In this document: piece by piece, positions 17,163-25,300 of the stretch
Numbering within the stretch: the stretch's first letter is position 1
Layout: each line of letters begins with the position of its first letter
NCBI GenBank assembly: GCA_028285305.1
Contig: JANQPV010000032.1
Span: 1 to 48,746, forward strand
Origin: Alphaproteobacteria bacterium
GTDB lineage: Bacteria; Pseudomonadota; Alphaproteobacteria; SMXP01
Direction of reading: 5' to 3'
DNA: 48,746 nt
Notes under the pieces: model-generated
What the model was told of the DNA's origin: nothing
Databases searched by the model: none
Seen by the model: only the letters and a program-made list of their open reading frames with translations
Made by a program: the position numbers and the translations under genes

Positions 17163-17360
17163 GATTTGCTCCTTATCGTGACTGATTTCCGTTTCGAATA
17201 AACAATTTGCATTCCCACTCGCCCGTGACACGGGTTCGTGGCGATACTGTGGCGGACGTGTGGTTGCTCCCTGACGGCTTGGTTTTGCCGTTCTTACATT
17301 CGGTCCGCGAAGATTGACTTGACCTTCATCAATGCGAGTCAGGGTTTCAGCCGGAACGTT

Positions 17361-17415
17361 CGATCAGTGAGCTGATCGCAGTTCGCCCCGGCTAAGTTAG
17401 CCCTGTCTAAGCCGG
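17361..17415. other. Two hairpins in the phaA-phaB spacer
   Basis: CGATCAG-tgag-CTGATCG (17361-17378) is a perfect 7-bp stem. CCGGCTAAG (17388-17396) pairs with CTAAGCCGG (17407-17415) with one mismatch, and ends 5 nt beyond the phaA stop. Neither has a T-run on the minus strand, so these are more likely mRNA-stabilising or processing elements than simple terminators. Confidence 0.4.
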
Positions 17416-17420
17416 TACAT

Positions 17421-18599
17421 TCAATCCCGTTCAACGCACATAGCGACGCCCATACCACCGCCGATGCAGAGCGTTGCCAGACCCTTTTTGGCGTCGCGGC
17501 GGCTCATCTCATGCAGCAAAGTAGTGAGCACCCGGGCCCCGGATGCTCCGATGGGATGACCAATGGCGATGGCACCGCCGTTGACGTTTACTTTGTCCGT
17601 GTCCCAACCCATATCCTTGTTCACAGCGCAGGCTTGCGCCGCGAACGCCTCATTGGCTTCAACCAAATCCAAATCAGCAACGGTCCATCCGGCCTTTTCC
17701 AAAGCTCTCCTGCTTGCCGGGATCGGCCCGGTGCCCATGATAGACGGATCCACCCCGGCTTGGGCCCATGAGGCTATGCGCGCCATAGGTTCGACGCCGC
17801 GCTTGTTTGCTTCGTCTGCTGACATTAAAACAATGGCCGCCGCCCCATCATTGATGCCGCTGGCATTCGCGGCGGTTACCGTGCCGCCGTCCTTTTGGAA
17901 CGCAGGTCTCAGGCCGGAAATGCTGTCGATGGTCACGCCTTTGCGGATGTATTCGTCCTCATCGACGATGGTATCCCCTTTGCGGCCCTTAATGGTCACA
18001 GGAACGATCTCGTCCTTGAAGCGGCCGGCACCTTGCGCGGCTTCCGCTTTGTTTTGGGACGCAACCGCAAAGGCATCTTGCTGCTCTCTGGTGATTTGCC
18101 ATTGCTCCGCAACGTTCTCGGCGGTCTGGCCCATATGGTAGCCGTTAAAGGCATCCCACAAGCCATCCTTAATCATCGTGTCGATGAATTTCATGTCGCC
18201 CATTTTTTGGCCATTGCGAAGATGCGCACAGTGAGGGGCTTGGCTCATGCTTTCCTGGCCGCCGGTAACAACAACGCTCGCGTCGCCGTTCTTGATTGCT
18301 TGAGTACCTAGGGCAACCGAGCGAAGACCGGAACCGCACATCTGATTTACGATCCAAGCCGGTACCTCTTTTGGAACACCGGCGTTCATGCTCGCTTGAC
18401 GGGCCGGATTCTGTCCCTGCCCAGCTTGAAGGATTTGCCCCATGATCACTTCCGAAACATCGGCGCCCTCTACCTTCGCACGCGACAGTGCTTCTCTGAT
18501 GGCGACTTCGCCCAGATAATGCGCGGAAACCCCGCTCAATGAGCCGTTAAATGACCCGACCGGGGTTCTTGCACTCGATGCGATTACGACGTCCGTCAC
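17421..18599 (-). CDS. phaA: Acetyl-CoA acetyltransferase (beta-ketothiolase)
   Basis: 392 aa from GTG 18599, chosen because a near-perfect AAGGAGG precedes it by 6 nt; the longer frame starts inside that ribosome site. Thiolase hallmarks: the nucleophilic Cys in [14 protein letters not shown] near residue 88, NEAFAAQ, the His of [16 protein letters not shown], and the second Cys in [10 protein letters not shown]. Length fits biosynthetic thiolases (~392). It condenses two acetyl-CoA to acetoacetyl-CoA, the first step of PHB synthesis; it works in reverse in ketone or fatty acid breakdown. It is divergent from phaR with the operator-bearing spacer between, and phaB follows. Confidence 0.95.
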   Translation of the reverse strand: MTDVVIASSARTPVGSFNGSLSGVSAHYLGEVAIREALSRAKVEGADVSEVIMGQILQAGQGQNPARQASMNAGVPKEVPAWIVNQMCGSGLRSVALGTQAIKNGDASVVVTGGQESMSQAPHCAHLRNGQKMGDMKFIDTMIKDGLWDAFNGYHMGQTAENVAEQWQITREQQDAFAVASQNKAEAAQGAGRFKDEIVPVTIKGRKGDTIVDEDEYIRKGVTIDSISGLRPAFQKDGGTVTAANASGINDGAAAIVLMSADEANKRGVEPMARIASWAQAGVDPSIMGTGPIPASRRALEKAGWTVADLDLVEANEAFAAQACAVNKDMGWDTDKVNVNGGAIAIGHPIGASGARVLTTLLHEMSRRDAKKGLATLCIGGGMGVAMCVERD

Positions 18600-18767
18600 G
18601 GAAACCTCCTTCCAAATTGCCAAAATATTGGGTTTGACCTTGCTGTGTCTTTGGCCTTCTTAAGGATTTCGATCGGGAGATACAATTGAGAAATTGCTGC
18701 TGTTTAGCGGGATTGGTGCCTAAAAACCGTCCATTTTGATCTTTTTGCAGATGCGAAAAACATTTAG

Positions 18768-18792
18768 CTGCTCCGCAGCGCTGTGTTATACT
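18768..18792 (+). promoter_or_regulatory. Putative PhaR operator with overlapping -10
   Basis: CTGC-TCC-GCAG at 18768-18778 matches the TGC-rich palindrome (CTGC-N3/4-GCAG) known for PhaR repressors. A -10-like TATACT lies 9 nt downstream (18787-18792), so a repressor here would block a promoter for phaR. The -35 is weak. Autoregulation is inferred. Confidence 0.5.
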
Positions 18793-18915
18793 GATGTTTC
18801 AGAAAGAGTGCTTGACACATAAAGTAAATTGGCTGCGCTGATTCGATCTGAGTTGGGATGCGGGAAGTAAAAGCGTTTCGATCAGCGCTCGCAGCGAAGA
18901 AGAGCAAGGCAAACT

Positions 18916-19524
18916 GTGACCGAACAACTAAACGCTTCGAGCGATCCCGTTACCATAAAGAAGTATGCCAATCGGCGGCTCTACAACACTGCGACGAGCA
19001 GCTATGTGACGCTCGACCACCTCAGCAAAATGGTCAAACAGGGCCAAGACTTTCAGGTCGTGGATGCCAAGAGCGGCGCAGATATCACGCGTTCTGTTCT
19101 GACGCAGATCATCTTCGAAGAAGAGAGCAAAGGGCAAAACCTCTTACCCATCGATTTTCTCAGGCAGCTGATAAAGTTTTATGGCGACAGCATGCAAACC
19201 TTTGTTCCGGGTTACTTGCAAATGAGCATGGAACAGTTCACCCGGAATCGAGATCACTTTCGAAAGCTGCTCGCCAATGCGGCAACAGCCCCGCTCGCTC
19301 AGTTCGAAGAGCAGATCCGGCAAAATTCCGCAATCTTCGAGAAAGCGCTCTCCATGTTTTCGCCCTTCACCGGTCCTGCCACACCGGTCAAGCCTTCGCC
19401 ACAAGGCGCTGAGCCTGAAAGTTCTGCCGAGAGCAGTGAAATCAGCGAGCTAAAGCAGCAGCTAAGGCAGATGCAGGATCGGCTTGATGCTATGGACTCA
19501 AATGGCGGAGAGAAAACGGACTAG
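18916..19524 (+). CDS. phaR: Polyhydroxyalkanoate synthesis repressor PhaR
   Basis: 202 aa, GTG start. The N-terminal DNA-binding domain is unmistakable: VTIKKYANRRLYNTATSSYV, then DHLSKMVKQGQDFQVVDAKS and ITRSVLTQIIFEEE. The second domain (LLPIDFLRQLIKFYGDSMQ) binds PHB granules in characterised PhaR proteins. The C-terminus is a Pro/Ser/Glu linker and a short coiled coil (ISELKQQLRQMQDRLD). PhaR represses phasin and its own gene and is released when PHB forms. It is transcribed away from phaA. Its TAG stop shares the palindrome CTAG with the stop of the convergent EAL gene. Confidence 0.95.
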   Translation: MTEQLNASSDPVTIKKYANRRLYNTATSSYVTLDHLSKMVKQGQDFQVVDAKSGADITRSVLTQIIFEEESKGQNLLPIDFLRQLIKFYGDSMQTFVPGYLQMSMEQFTRNRDHFRKLLANAATAPLAQFEEQIRQNSAIFEKALSMFSPFTGPATPVKPSPQGAEPESSAESSEISELKQQLRQMQDRLDAMDSNGGEKTD

Positions 19525-21251
19525 GCGCTGCGCTTTAGAGGTTCCGACTCGGGCTTGCCTCCGGGCCGTGCCAAATTCAGATCCATCTTCGGCTCACCGA
19601 TGAAGAAGCCTTGCAGATAGTCTACTCCGTATTGCCGCAAAAGCTCTGCCTGTTGTGCGTTGCCCACCCATTCGGCAACTGTTTCGAGTTCAAAGTTCTT
19701 AGCCAAGTCGACCAAGGTTCGAACGAAGAGTTGATTGTCCTGACTGCTCTCAAGCCCGCGGATGAATGCACCGTCGATCTTGACTGAATCCACCACAAGC
19801 GCTTGTAGATTTCGGAACGACGTATATCCGGCCCCAAAATCATCGATCGCAATCTGACAGCCAAGATTGCGTAAACGCGTCAAAAACCGGGCTGACTCTT
19901 CGAGGTCGCGAATCGCGGATGTTTCGGTGAGTTCGACAGTCAACCGGTTCGCGATCCCGCGATTGGCCTCCAGATGATCAATGTACCCTTCAAGGCAGGC
20001 CGATTCCGTCGCCGTCATGCCCGACACATTGAGGGCTAAGTTCACATCCGGATTATCGTGAAGACACTCGACAACAAGTTCGAGCACGCGCCTATCAAGC
20101 AACCGGATCAGCCCCAACTCCTCAGCGACTGGAATGAAGTCACCGGCTGGCACTACGCTTCCGTCCGGCTCCACCATCCGAATTAGACATTCGTACTGAT
20201 CGACTTCGAGAGTGGATGCGCACACAATAGGTTGAAACGCTAATTTGATTCGGCGATCATTCAGTGCCGAGACAACTTGATCAGCAATGAATGCATTCCG
20301 CTTGCGGATGGACTCAGTCTTCGCAGATTTGTTGAAAATGGAAATCCGGGACTGGGCAGAGTGTTTGGCTTGATCCAGGGCCTCTTCGGCATGGATCATG
20401 GCCTTTTCGGCGTCCCCCACACCGTTCGGTAAGCTCACGCAACCCATCGAAATCGTCGTGGGGATGGGGCCCGCAGTGGTCGCAATTGCGCTGGAGCCGA
20501 CACGATCGACAATTCGTTCTGCGAGCAGACTCATTTGCTCGGGCGAAGTCTCAGCCAAAACGATACCGAACTTGTTGCCGGAACACCGGCCGACCAGATC
20601 CGATTCTTTAATGCAGGATCGAATGCGCTCGCCAACGCCAATGATGACTTCATCCGCGACATCAAATCCGTAGTCGCCGTTAATAATCGAAAGGTCATTG
20701 ATGCCGGCGATCAAGTACGCCCCTTGTCCGTTGGCACGCACCAAGTTGGACAGCAACTGATCCAATCGATCGCGCAGCTGCGAGCGATTGAGGTGGCCCG
20801 TCAATTCATCGTACGTCGCCAGGTAACTCAGTTTGGCTTCTCGCAGTTTTCGGCCGGTTATAACCCGTACGACACCAACGATTCGGGTCGGTTTTCCTTC
20901 TTCAGAAAATAGTCTTTGTCCGCGATCTTCGAGCCAGCACTCATCGCCCTGGATGGTTTGGAATTTGTACTCCAATTTGAATATGGAAAAGTCGCGAGAT
21001 TCGTTTGTTCTCAGGTCCTCGCGTGCGGATACGCCGTTGGCGTCGAGGTACTTACAGTATCCAGCCCCACTCGAAATGACGTCGGTGTCCTCAATATCCA
21101 GCAAGGAGTGAAGCGCATCGTCCCATTCAATCCGGTCTTCTTCCAGAGACCAACTGTACAAAATGGCATCGTCAGCTTGAAGCGCGAGCCGCAAAACATC
21201 TGTTTCGGTGAGGGGGGAAAGGGCCATGCGCCGGTTGGAATTCACGGTCAT
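19521..21251 (-). CDS. PAS-GGDEF-EAL protein, probably a c-di-GMP phosphodiesterase
   Basis: Taken from the ATG at 21251 (576 aa); the open frame extends ~240 codons further but that part does not look like protein. There is no strong ribosome site, and ATG 21227 is an alternative. A PAS-like domain (~20-130) ends in RIVGVVRVITGRK. The GGDEF domain (~145-310) has SGNKF at 224-228 instead of GGDEF, so cyclase activity should be lost. The EAL domain (~315-570) keeps the metal/catalytic set: ECL (354-356), Asn408 in LNVSG, Glu440 in VELTE, DDFGAGYTS (470-478) and Lys491 in VKIDG. Net effect: hydrolysis of c-di-GMP, perhaps tuned by the PAS and degenerate GGDEF domains. Confidence 0.88.
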   Translation of the reverse strand: MTVNSNRRMALSPLTETDVLRLALQADDAILYSWSLEEDRIEWDDALHSLLDIEDTDVISSGAGYCKYLDANGVSAREDLRTNESRDFSIFKLEYKFQTIQGDECWLEDRGQRLFSEEGKPTRIVGVVRVITGRKLREAKLSYLATYDELTGHLNRSQLRDRLDQLLSNLVRANGQGAYLIAGINDLSIINGDYGFDVADEVIIGVGERIRSCIKESDLVGRCSGNKFGIVLAETSPEQMSLLAERIVDRVGSSAIATTAGPIPTTISMGCVSLPNGVGDAEKAMIHAEEALDQAKHSAQSRISIFNKSAKTESIRKRNAFIADQVVSALNDRRIKLAFQPIVCASTLEVDQYECLIRMVEPDGSVVPAGDFIPVAEELGLIRLLDRRVLELVVECLHDNPDVNLALNVSGMTATESACLEGYIDHLEANRGIANRLTVELTETSAIRDLEESARFLTRLRNLGCQIAIDDFGAGYTSFRNLQALVVDSVKIDGAFIRGLESSQDNQLFVRTLVDLAKNFELETVAEWVGNAQQAELLRQYGVDYLQGFFIGEPKMDLNLARPGGKPESEPLKRSA

Positions 21252-21354
21252 ACGCTGAATCTTACTGGGTACTCTATTACGCCAACTCATGCAGCGTACG
21301 CGGCAACCCTCAAAAAAGCCTAAAAATTTACGTGCACTCTCCACCTGGGGAAGT

Positions 21355-21385
21355 GGCCGATGTTCCAATCCGGAACATCGAGGCC
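21355..21385. promoter_or_regulatory. Strong inverted repeat in the EAL / 21555 spacer
   Basis: CGATGTTCC (21358-21366) and GGAACATCG (21372-21380) form a perfect 9-bp stem with a 5-nt loop, and GGC/GCC extends it outside. No T-run follows on either strand. It sits in the 303-bp divergent spacer 21252-21554, where nothing else was recognised, so an operator is more likely than a terminator. Confidence 0.45.
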
Positions 21386-21554
21386 CCAAATCAGCCGCCA
21401 GAAACCCTGGTTGCGTCGATATGCGCCGTCCGAGGATCAGGTATCGGGGTGCAATGAGTTCTGTTTTCAGGCCTAAAGCCCTTGGTTTCGTCCCCTTTTC
21501 TTCAACGACACCCTCAGACGCGAAGTTGGCCGCGTCTTTGCACCTGAGGCGGGC

Positions 21555-21917
21555 ATGAGCCAGATTGTTCAAATACGTCATCACGTCGCACTGCGGTCCA
21601 ACATTTACCGGGTTGCACCCATTGCGAAAACGCAGATCCAGGACAGCCCCAATACGGGCACCGATTGGGTTACGCCTGAACCAGAAACGAATGACGTTCG
21701 CTCCAACGACGATACGGTTGTGGAATTTGTTCCTGTTGAAAGAGCCACCGACCAACCGCACATCATGTTCACAGGCGCGTTTGCCGCTCAGGTCATTGGT
21801 CAGATGAGTGCAGATGCGCTTTCTCCGGCTAACGAAAATCAGCGCCTGCGAGCAGTGAAGACTTATACACAAGCGGGATCCACAGAAAATGCAGCTTCCT
21901 GCGACGTGAAGCTCTAG
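21555..21917 (+). CDS. Small hypothetical protein
   Basis: 120 aa, ATG with GAGG nine bases upstream. No signal sequence or membrane segment. The N-terminal and middle parts are polar and probably disordered (DSPNTGTDWVTPEPETND). The C-terminal third has a helix-like conserved-looking block (FTGAFAAQVIGQMSADAL then NQRLRAVKTYTQ). I have a vague memory of similar short alphaproteobacterial proteins but cannot name a family. It is followed 114 bp later by the hydrolase gene on the same strand. Real-gene status rests on the ribosome site and lack of a better frame. Confidence 0.5.
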   Translation: MSQIVQIRHHVALRSNIYRVAPIAKTQIQDSPNTGTDWVTPEPETNDVRSNDDTVVEFVPVERATDQPHIMFTGAFAAQVIGQMSADALSPANENQRLRAVKTYTQAGSTENAASCDVKL

Positions 21918-22031
21918 TTTCCCCAGCGTTCTCCACACACCGTCCACTTCATTTCCCAATAGGGGCCGGATTGATCGCACCTACCGCCCGTGAGACACTC
22001 TCATTGGGTCTAAAGGTTTCGAGGTGTGGCC

Positions 22032-22994
22032 ATGGGCATCTTCATTCGCGGCCTGGCACTTGTTGTGTTGGCATTGTTGGCGAGCTTTTACATTGCGGGC
22101 GCGATCCAACCTTCGCTTTCGCCAACGGAGCGTGGGCGCTTGCAGTCGGACGGACTCGCGCACGGATTTGTTGAACTTTCCGACGGCGTTGTTCATTTTC
22201 GCGCGGAGGGCCCCCAAGAGGCTCCGACCATCCTCTTTGTACATGGCTTCTCCACTCCTTCGTTTGTTTTTGATGATTACTTTGCCCCCCTGGTCGCGGC
22301 TGGGTACCGCGTCATTTCATTCGATACCTATGGAAGGGGATTGTCTGACCGTCCGGAAACGGATTATAATACCGACCTGTTCCTTAGACAGATTAATGAT
22401 CTTAGGGCCGCTCTTAATGTGCGTGAACGTGTCCAAATCGTTGGTTATTCTATGGGAGGAGGTGTTGTCACCGACTACGCCGCAGCATTTCCCGATATGG
22501 TCGACTCGATAACTTTGCTCGCGCCCCTGGGCTTTTCCGAAGTGGGCGGCGGCACATCCATCCTTTCCGCCCCAGTTGTTGGGGACTGGGTCATGCGCGT
22601 CGCGGGCCCAATCATTCTTCGAAGTTATTTGGAAGACGGTTTCGAAGCAGCGCCGGATCCGGACGCATTTCTTGAACAGTTTCGGGCGCAGTCCAGGTAC
22701 CGCGGATACTACGACGCGCTCTTGTCAACCATGCGGAACTATCCGTCTTCTGAACGAGAACGGGAACACAAAAAGATTGCTTCCGCGGGAATAGAGGTGA
22801 GATCCTTTTGGGGCGATACGGACGAAGTAATTTCGATTGACGGTGCAAATAATCTCAGAGAATGGAATCCTGGCGCGGAGATAACGGTCCTTGCCGGGGG
22901 GACGCACGCGATCACCTATGCGCGATCCGCTGAGATCATTCCTAAGCTGTTGGCAGGACTTGGCGGCCAAGTAACTGCTTTGCCTACAGACTAA
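22032..22994 (+). CDS. Alpha/beta-hydrolase with N-terminal membrane anchor
   Basis: 320 aa from ATG 22032 (GAGGTG site; a GTG two codons earlier is possible). An N-terminal hydrophobic helix (LALVVLALLASFYIAGAI) is an anchor or signal. The hydrolase fold has the oxyanion motif HGFS (71-74), the nucleophile elbow GYSMGG with Ser140, a likely acid in WGDTDEV (Asp262 or 264) and His292 in GGTHAIT, in the usual order. The substrate is unknown; related proteins are esterases, epoxide hydrolases or haloperoxidase-like. The stop TAA overlaps the stop of the convergent XRE gene. Confidence 0.85.
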   Translation: MGIFIRGLALVVLALLASFYIAGAIQPSLSPTERGRLQSDGLAHGFVELSDGVVHFRAEGPQEAPTILFVHGFSTPSFVFDDYFAPLVAAGYRVISFDTYGRGLSDRPETDYNTDLFLRQINDLRAALNVRERVQIVGYSMGGGVVTDYAAAFPDMVDSITLLAPLGFSEVGGGTSILSAPVVGDWVMRVAGPIILRSYLEDGFEAAPDPDAFLEQFRAQSRYRGYYDALLSTMRNYPSSEREREHKKIASAGIEVRSFWGDTDEVISIDGANNLREWNPGAEITVLAGGTHAITYARSAEIIPKLLAGLGGQVTALPTD

Positions 22995-23359
22995 GTCTTG
23001 GGCGATTTCTCCAACATCATCGCCTTTATGTCCTCTACGCCGCGCTCAAGTTTTTGCAGCCGGCCGTTCAACTCCTCGATCTGAAGAGAGAGGCTGTCCA
23101 TGGATGCCGCGCCCGCAGCAGGAGCGGAGAGCGACGGAACCGGCGTCGAGACACCAGCGCGATCGACAATTTCTTCCGCGGTCACGTTTAAAAATTCGGC
23201 TATTTGTTTGACCTGATGGGTCATGAGTTCGCGCTGATCTTTCCAGATTTCCTCTAGTTGAGCCGCATCCATTTCGAGGTGCGTTGCCAGCTCCGCCTTT
23301 GTGTACCCCATCTCGTCCAACCGGCGGTCGAACCACGTCGTGTCAAAAAACAAAGCCAA
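22991..23359 (-). CDS. XRE-like DNA-binding protein
   Basis: 122 aa from TTG 23359 (GGGAGA upstream). Residues ~8-65 look like a Cro/C1-type helix-turn-helix: FDRRLDEMGYTKAELATHLE, then LMTHQVKQIAEFLNVTAEEI. The recognition region departs from the standard spacing, so DNA binding is likely but not certain. After a Pro/Ala-rich linker the C-terminus is a short coiled coil (LSLQIEELNGRLQKLERGVE), suggesting a dimer. It may control the neighbouring genes, but no matching operator was recognised. Its end overlaps the convergent hydrolase gene. Confidence 0.65.
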   Translation of the reverse strand: MALFFDTTWFDRRLDEMGYTKAELATHLEMDAAQLEEIWKDQRELMTHQVKQIAEFLNVTAEEIVDRAGVSTPVPSLSAPAAGAASMDSLSLQIEELNGRLQKLERGVEDIKAMMLEKSPKT

Positions 23360-23455
23360 TTCTCATTCTCCCGGGAGCTGCGGCGCAGAGATTGCGACGA
23401 CTGACCTTTTAGCCGGCGCGATTGCGCCATTTCGGCACAACGTAGCAAACGGACC

Positions 23456-23782
23456 ATGGTCGCCGCAATCGATCTGGACATGTGGAAAGAAGCGGAACTT
23501 GAGCTGGCAGACTGTGCGCTCGAGGACTGGGACGAGCGCTTTCACGAGATTTTTTCCGACGGCCGAGATGATATCGAGCTAGAGCGCCCAATTGGTGCAC
23601 CATCGACGGACGGGCATGATGACGGCGAGCGGTCTCTGGAGACTGATTTCGCGGAGTATGAGGCCGTTGATCACCCGCCCCGCGAAACTTCGGTACCTAC
23701 TGCTCCCCCAAAACGTATAGGTGCCATTCAGCGCTGCGCAGAGATCGCGCTTGCGGCACTCATCTTGTTCTTGTTCATGTAG
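23456..23782 (+). CDS. Small acidic protein with C-terminal membrane tail
   Basis: 108 aa. Residues 1-85 are strongly acidic (ELELADCALEDWDERFHEIF and DDIELERP). The last ~18 residues (IQRCAEIALAALILFLFM) are a hydrophobic helix ending at the stop, the layout of a tail-anchored protein. No family recognised. The ATG at 23456 has no good ribosome site; ATG 23480 is an alternative. It converges on the membrane protein at 23790-24215 with 7 bp between stops. Moderately likely to be real. Confidence 0.45.
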   Translation: MVAAIDLDMWKEAELELADCALEDWDERFHEIFSDGRDDIELERPIGAPSTDGHDDGERSLETDFAEYEAVDHPPRETSVPTAPPKRIGAIQRCAEIALAALILFLFM

Positions 23783-23789
23783 TCGTGGC

Positions 23790-24215
23790 TTACGAGCCGC
23801 CGAATACCCCCTCACCGACACCGAAGTCACGGCGTGCGGCTCTGATTGTCACAGTATACCCGGCGACAACATCCATCAGAGTCATCAACAAAATCATGAA
23901 AAAGGTATCGTTCCCGAATCCCTTCACGATGATGAATTCGATCAGACAGATGATGAAAACGCCAAGAGAGAAGGCGTGATTCAGCTGCGACGATCCGTGG
24001 GTATCGGTCGCTTTGATCAGTTCGATGAAGAGGAGAAACAGTCCGACGATCACAAACAGGCCGCCAAGGGTCATTTCCCAGGGGTCGCCAGAGGCCATGG
24101 GCAAATTGAACACGACTTCCTGGAAGACTTCGGGCCCGGCCCCACCCGCAAAGACAACAATATTGTACGCGATGACAATCAGAAATAAGAGAGGAAAGGC
24201 ACCCAGCAGCGACAT
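23790..24215 (-). CDS. Small integral membrane protein, unknown
   Basis: 141 aa from ATG 24215 with AAGGGGT upstream; an in-frame start 16 codons earlier lacks such a site. Four hydrophobic segments are visible: LLGAFPLLFLIVIAYNIVVF, LGGLFVIVGLFLLFIELI, AFSLGVFIICLIEFIIV and FFMILLMTLMDVVAGYTVTI. A short cytosolic tail rich in Arg, Gly and acidic residues follows. The segments place it in the inner membrane. I do not recognise a family or function. It stands alone on its strand, with a 228-bp gap to the next gene. Confidence 0.7.
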   Translation of the reverse strand: MSLLGAFPLLFLIVIAYNIVVFAGGAGPEVFQEVVFNLPMASGDPWEMTLGGLFVIVGLFLLFIELIKATDTHGSSQLNHAFSLGVFIICLIEFIIVKGFGNDTFFMILLMTLMDVVAGYTVTIRAARRDFGVGEGVFGGS

Positions 24216-24327
24216 GTTTGACCCCTTGTGTTCAGCCCCCAGTGGTAGATAAGTCGAGGCCAAATTATCAAGGCCAAGATTCGAAATATAGCCTGAATCT
24301 GGTTAGGACGTGTGGCTTTTCTGTGTC

Positions 24328-24441
24328 TCAGGCATGATTCGTTGGCTCAAATGCCAATGGGAACTGATGAATCTCCAGCACGTCGCTCGGGAGCCGCACC
24401 ATAACGTGGCCTTGGAGGTCGAGCCCGGGAGAACGCCGCAC
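24328..24441 (-). CDS. Possible 37-aa small ORF after the isomerase-like gene
   Basis: A GTG-started frame begins 2 bp after the isomerase-like gene's stop codon and encodes GLDLQGHVMVRLPSDVLEIH in its middle, followed by QFPLAFEP. The residue mix looks protein-like, but there is no clear ribosome site and the length is too short to judge. It could also be a frame-shifted remnant of an older, longer C-terminus. Confidence 0.2.
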   Translation of the reverse strand: MRRSPGLDLQGHVMVRLPSDVLEIHQFPLAFEPTNHA

Positions 24442-24443
24442 GC

Positions 24444-25229
24444 CTAATTCGCCAGAAAGTGGCGCGTCGCCTCCAGGATCGACTTGGCCCTTTCTGCGGC
24501 GTCCGGATAGGTCTCTCGTACGGCAGCAGAGCGAATTTCCGGGCTGATGGGCAGGCCCGGCGCCAGATACTTCAAAACATCGCGGATCGGAAGCTCGCCC
24601 TCACCGGGCAACAGGCGGCCATCGACCGCTTCATGCATCAGGTTCTCGAACGTGGGTTCAGCGATTTGGAGGGGCGCGTCGGCGATCTGGACATAGGGAA
24701 ACCAATCCGAACTCATTTCTTGAAGCTCGGCAAGGGTCGTGCCGCCCCGTTGGAAGTGGAGCGTGTCGATTAGGAGTTTACCGCTGGGGTGTCCGACATC
24801 CGAAACGATCTCAAGCGCAGCCGCCAGGTTTTTCACCTCGGTGATGGGCAGAGGTTCTAAGACGAGCACAAGTCCAACTTGCTCAGCGTGTTTGCATAAG
24901 TCTTCGAAGCCACGTTTGGTGTTTGCGGGATTTGGGTCGCTTGAAACCACGAGACCAAATTGCGCCCCGAGTTCGGCGCCGATGTCGATTGTTCGCTTCA
25001 AACCCTCAACGCTTTCTCCAGGCTGGATCCACATGACCTCGACGTCCAAGATCCCAACATCGCTGTCGTCCAACGCTCGTTTCAGCTCCTTGGTTGTCTC
25101 ATCGGTCCAGGTTGTAAGGTCCACCCACATTCCCGATAGGTCATAGCCCGCCGTAACCGCCGCATTGTAGATTTCGCGGGGCGCGAATTCAGGCAGATTT
25201 CCGGCTGCAAGTGAAATGGGATAGGTCAC
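24444..25229 (-). CDS. Sugar phosphate isomerase/epimerase-like TIM-barrel protein
   Basis: 261 aa, GTG start behind GGAGGTTCTC. The pattern is that of the xylose-isomerase-like/AP-endonuclease-2 TIM barrel: short strands ending in metal-ligand residues, such as VLVLEPLPITEVKN (Glu), LLIDTLHFQRGG (Asp, His), YVQIADAPLQ (Asp) and GEGELPIRDVLKYL (Glu). These fit the metal set of the IolE/IolI-like branch. Substrates in this family are sugars, inositols or hydroxypyruvate-like compounds; none can be chosen here. It is transcribed alone, upstream of nothing obviously related. Confidence 0.75.
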   Translation of the reverse strand: MTYPISLAAGNLPEFAPREIYNAAVTAGYDLSGMWVDLTTWTDETTKELKRALDDSDVGILDVEVMWIQPGESVEGLKRTIDIGAELGAQFGLVVSSDPNPANTKRGFEDLCKHAEQVGLVLVLEPLPITEVKNLAAALEIVSDVGHPSGKLLIDTLHFQRGGTTLAELQEMSSDWFPYVQIADAPLQIAEPTFENLMHEAVDGRLLPGEGELPIRDVLKYLAPGLPISPEIRSAAVRETYPDAAERAKSILEATRHFLAN

Positions 25230-25300
25230 GAGAACCTCCGTAAATGAGCGTTGGCTGTTTACAGGTTACGCGGTTGTTGGCTGATTCGTAAGAGAAAGAG

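Noticed and set aside
21252-21980. A 243-residue N-terminal extension of the EAL protein
   Set aside because: The extension is Cys/Arg-rich with no domain, lies over the gene at 21555-21917, and looks like a shadow frame.
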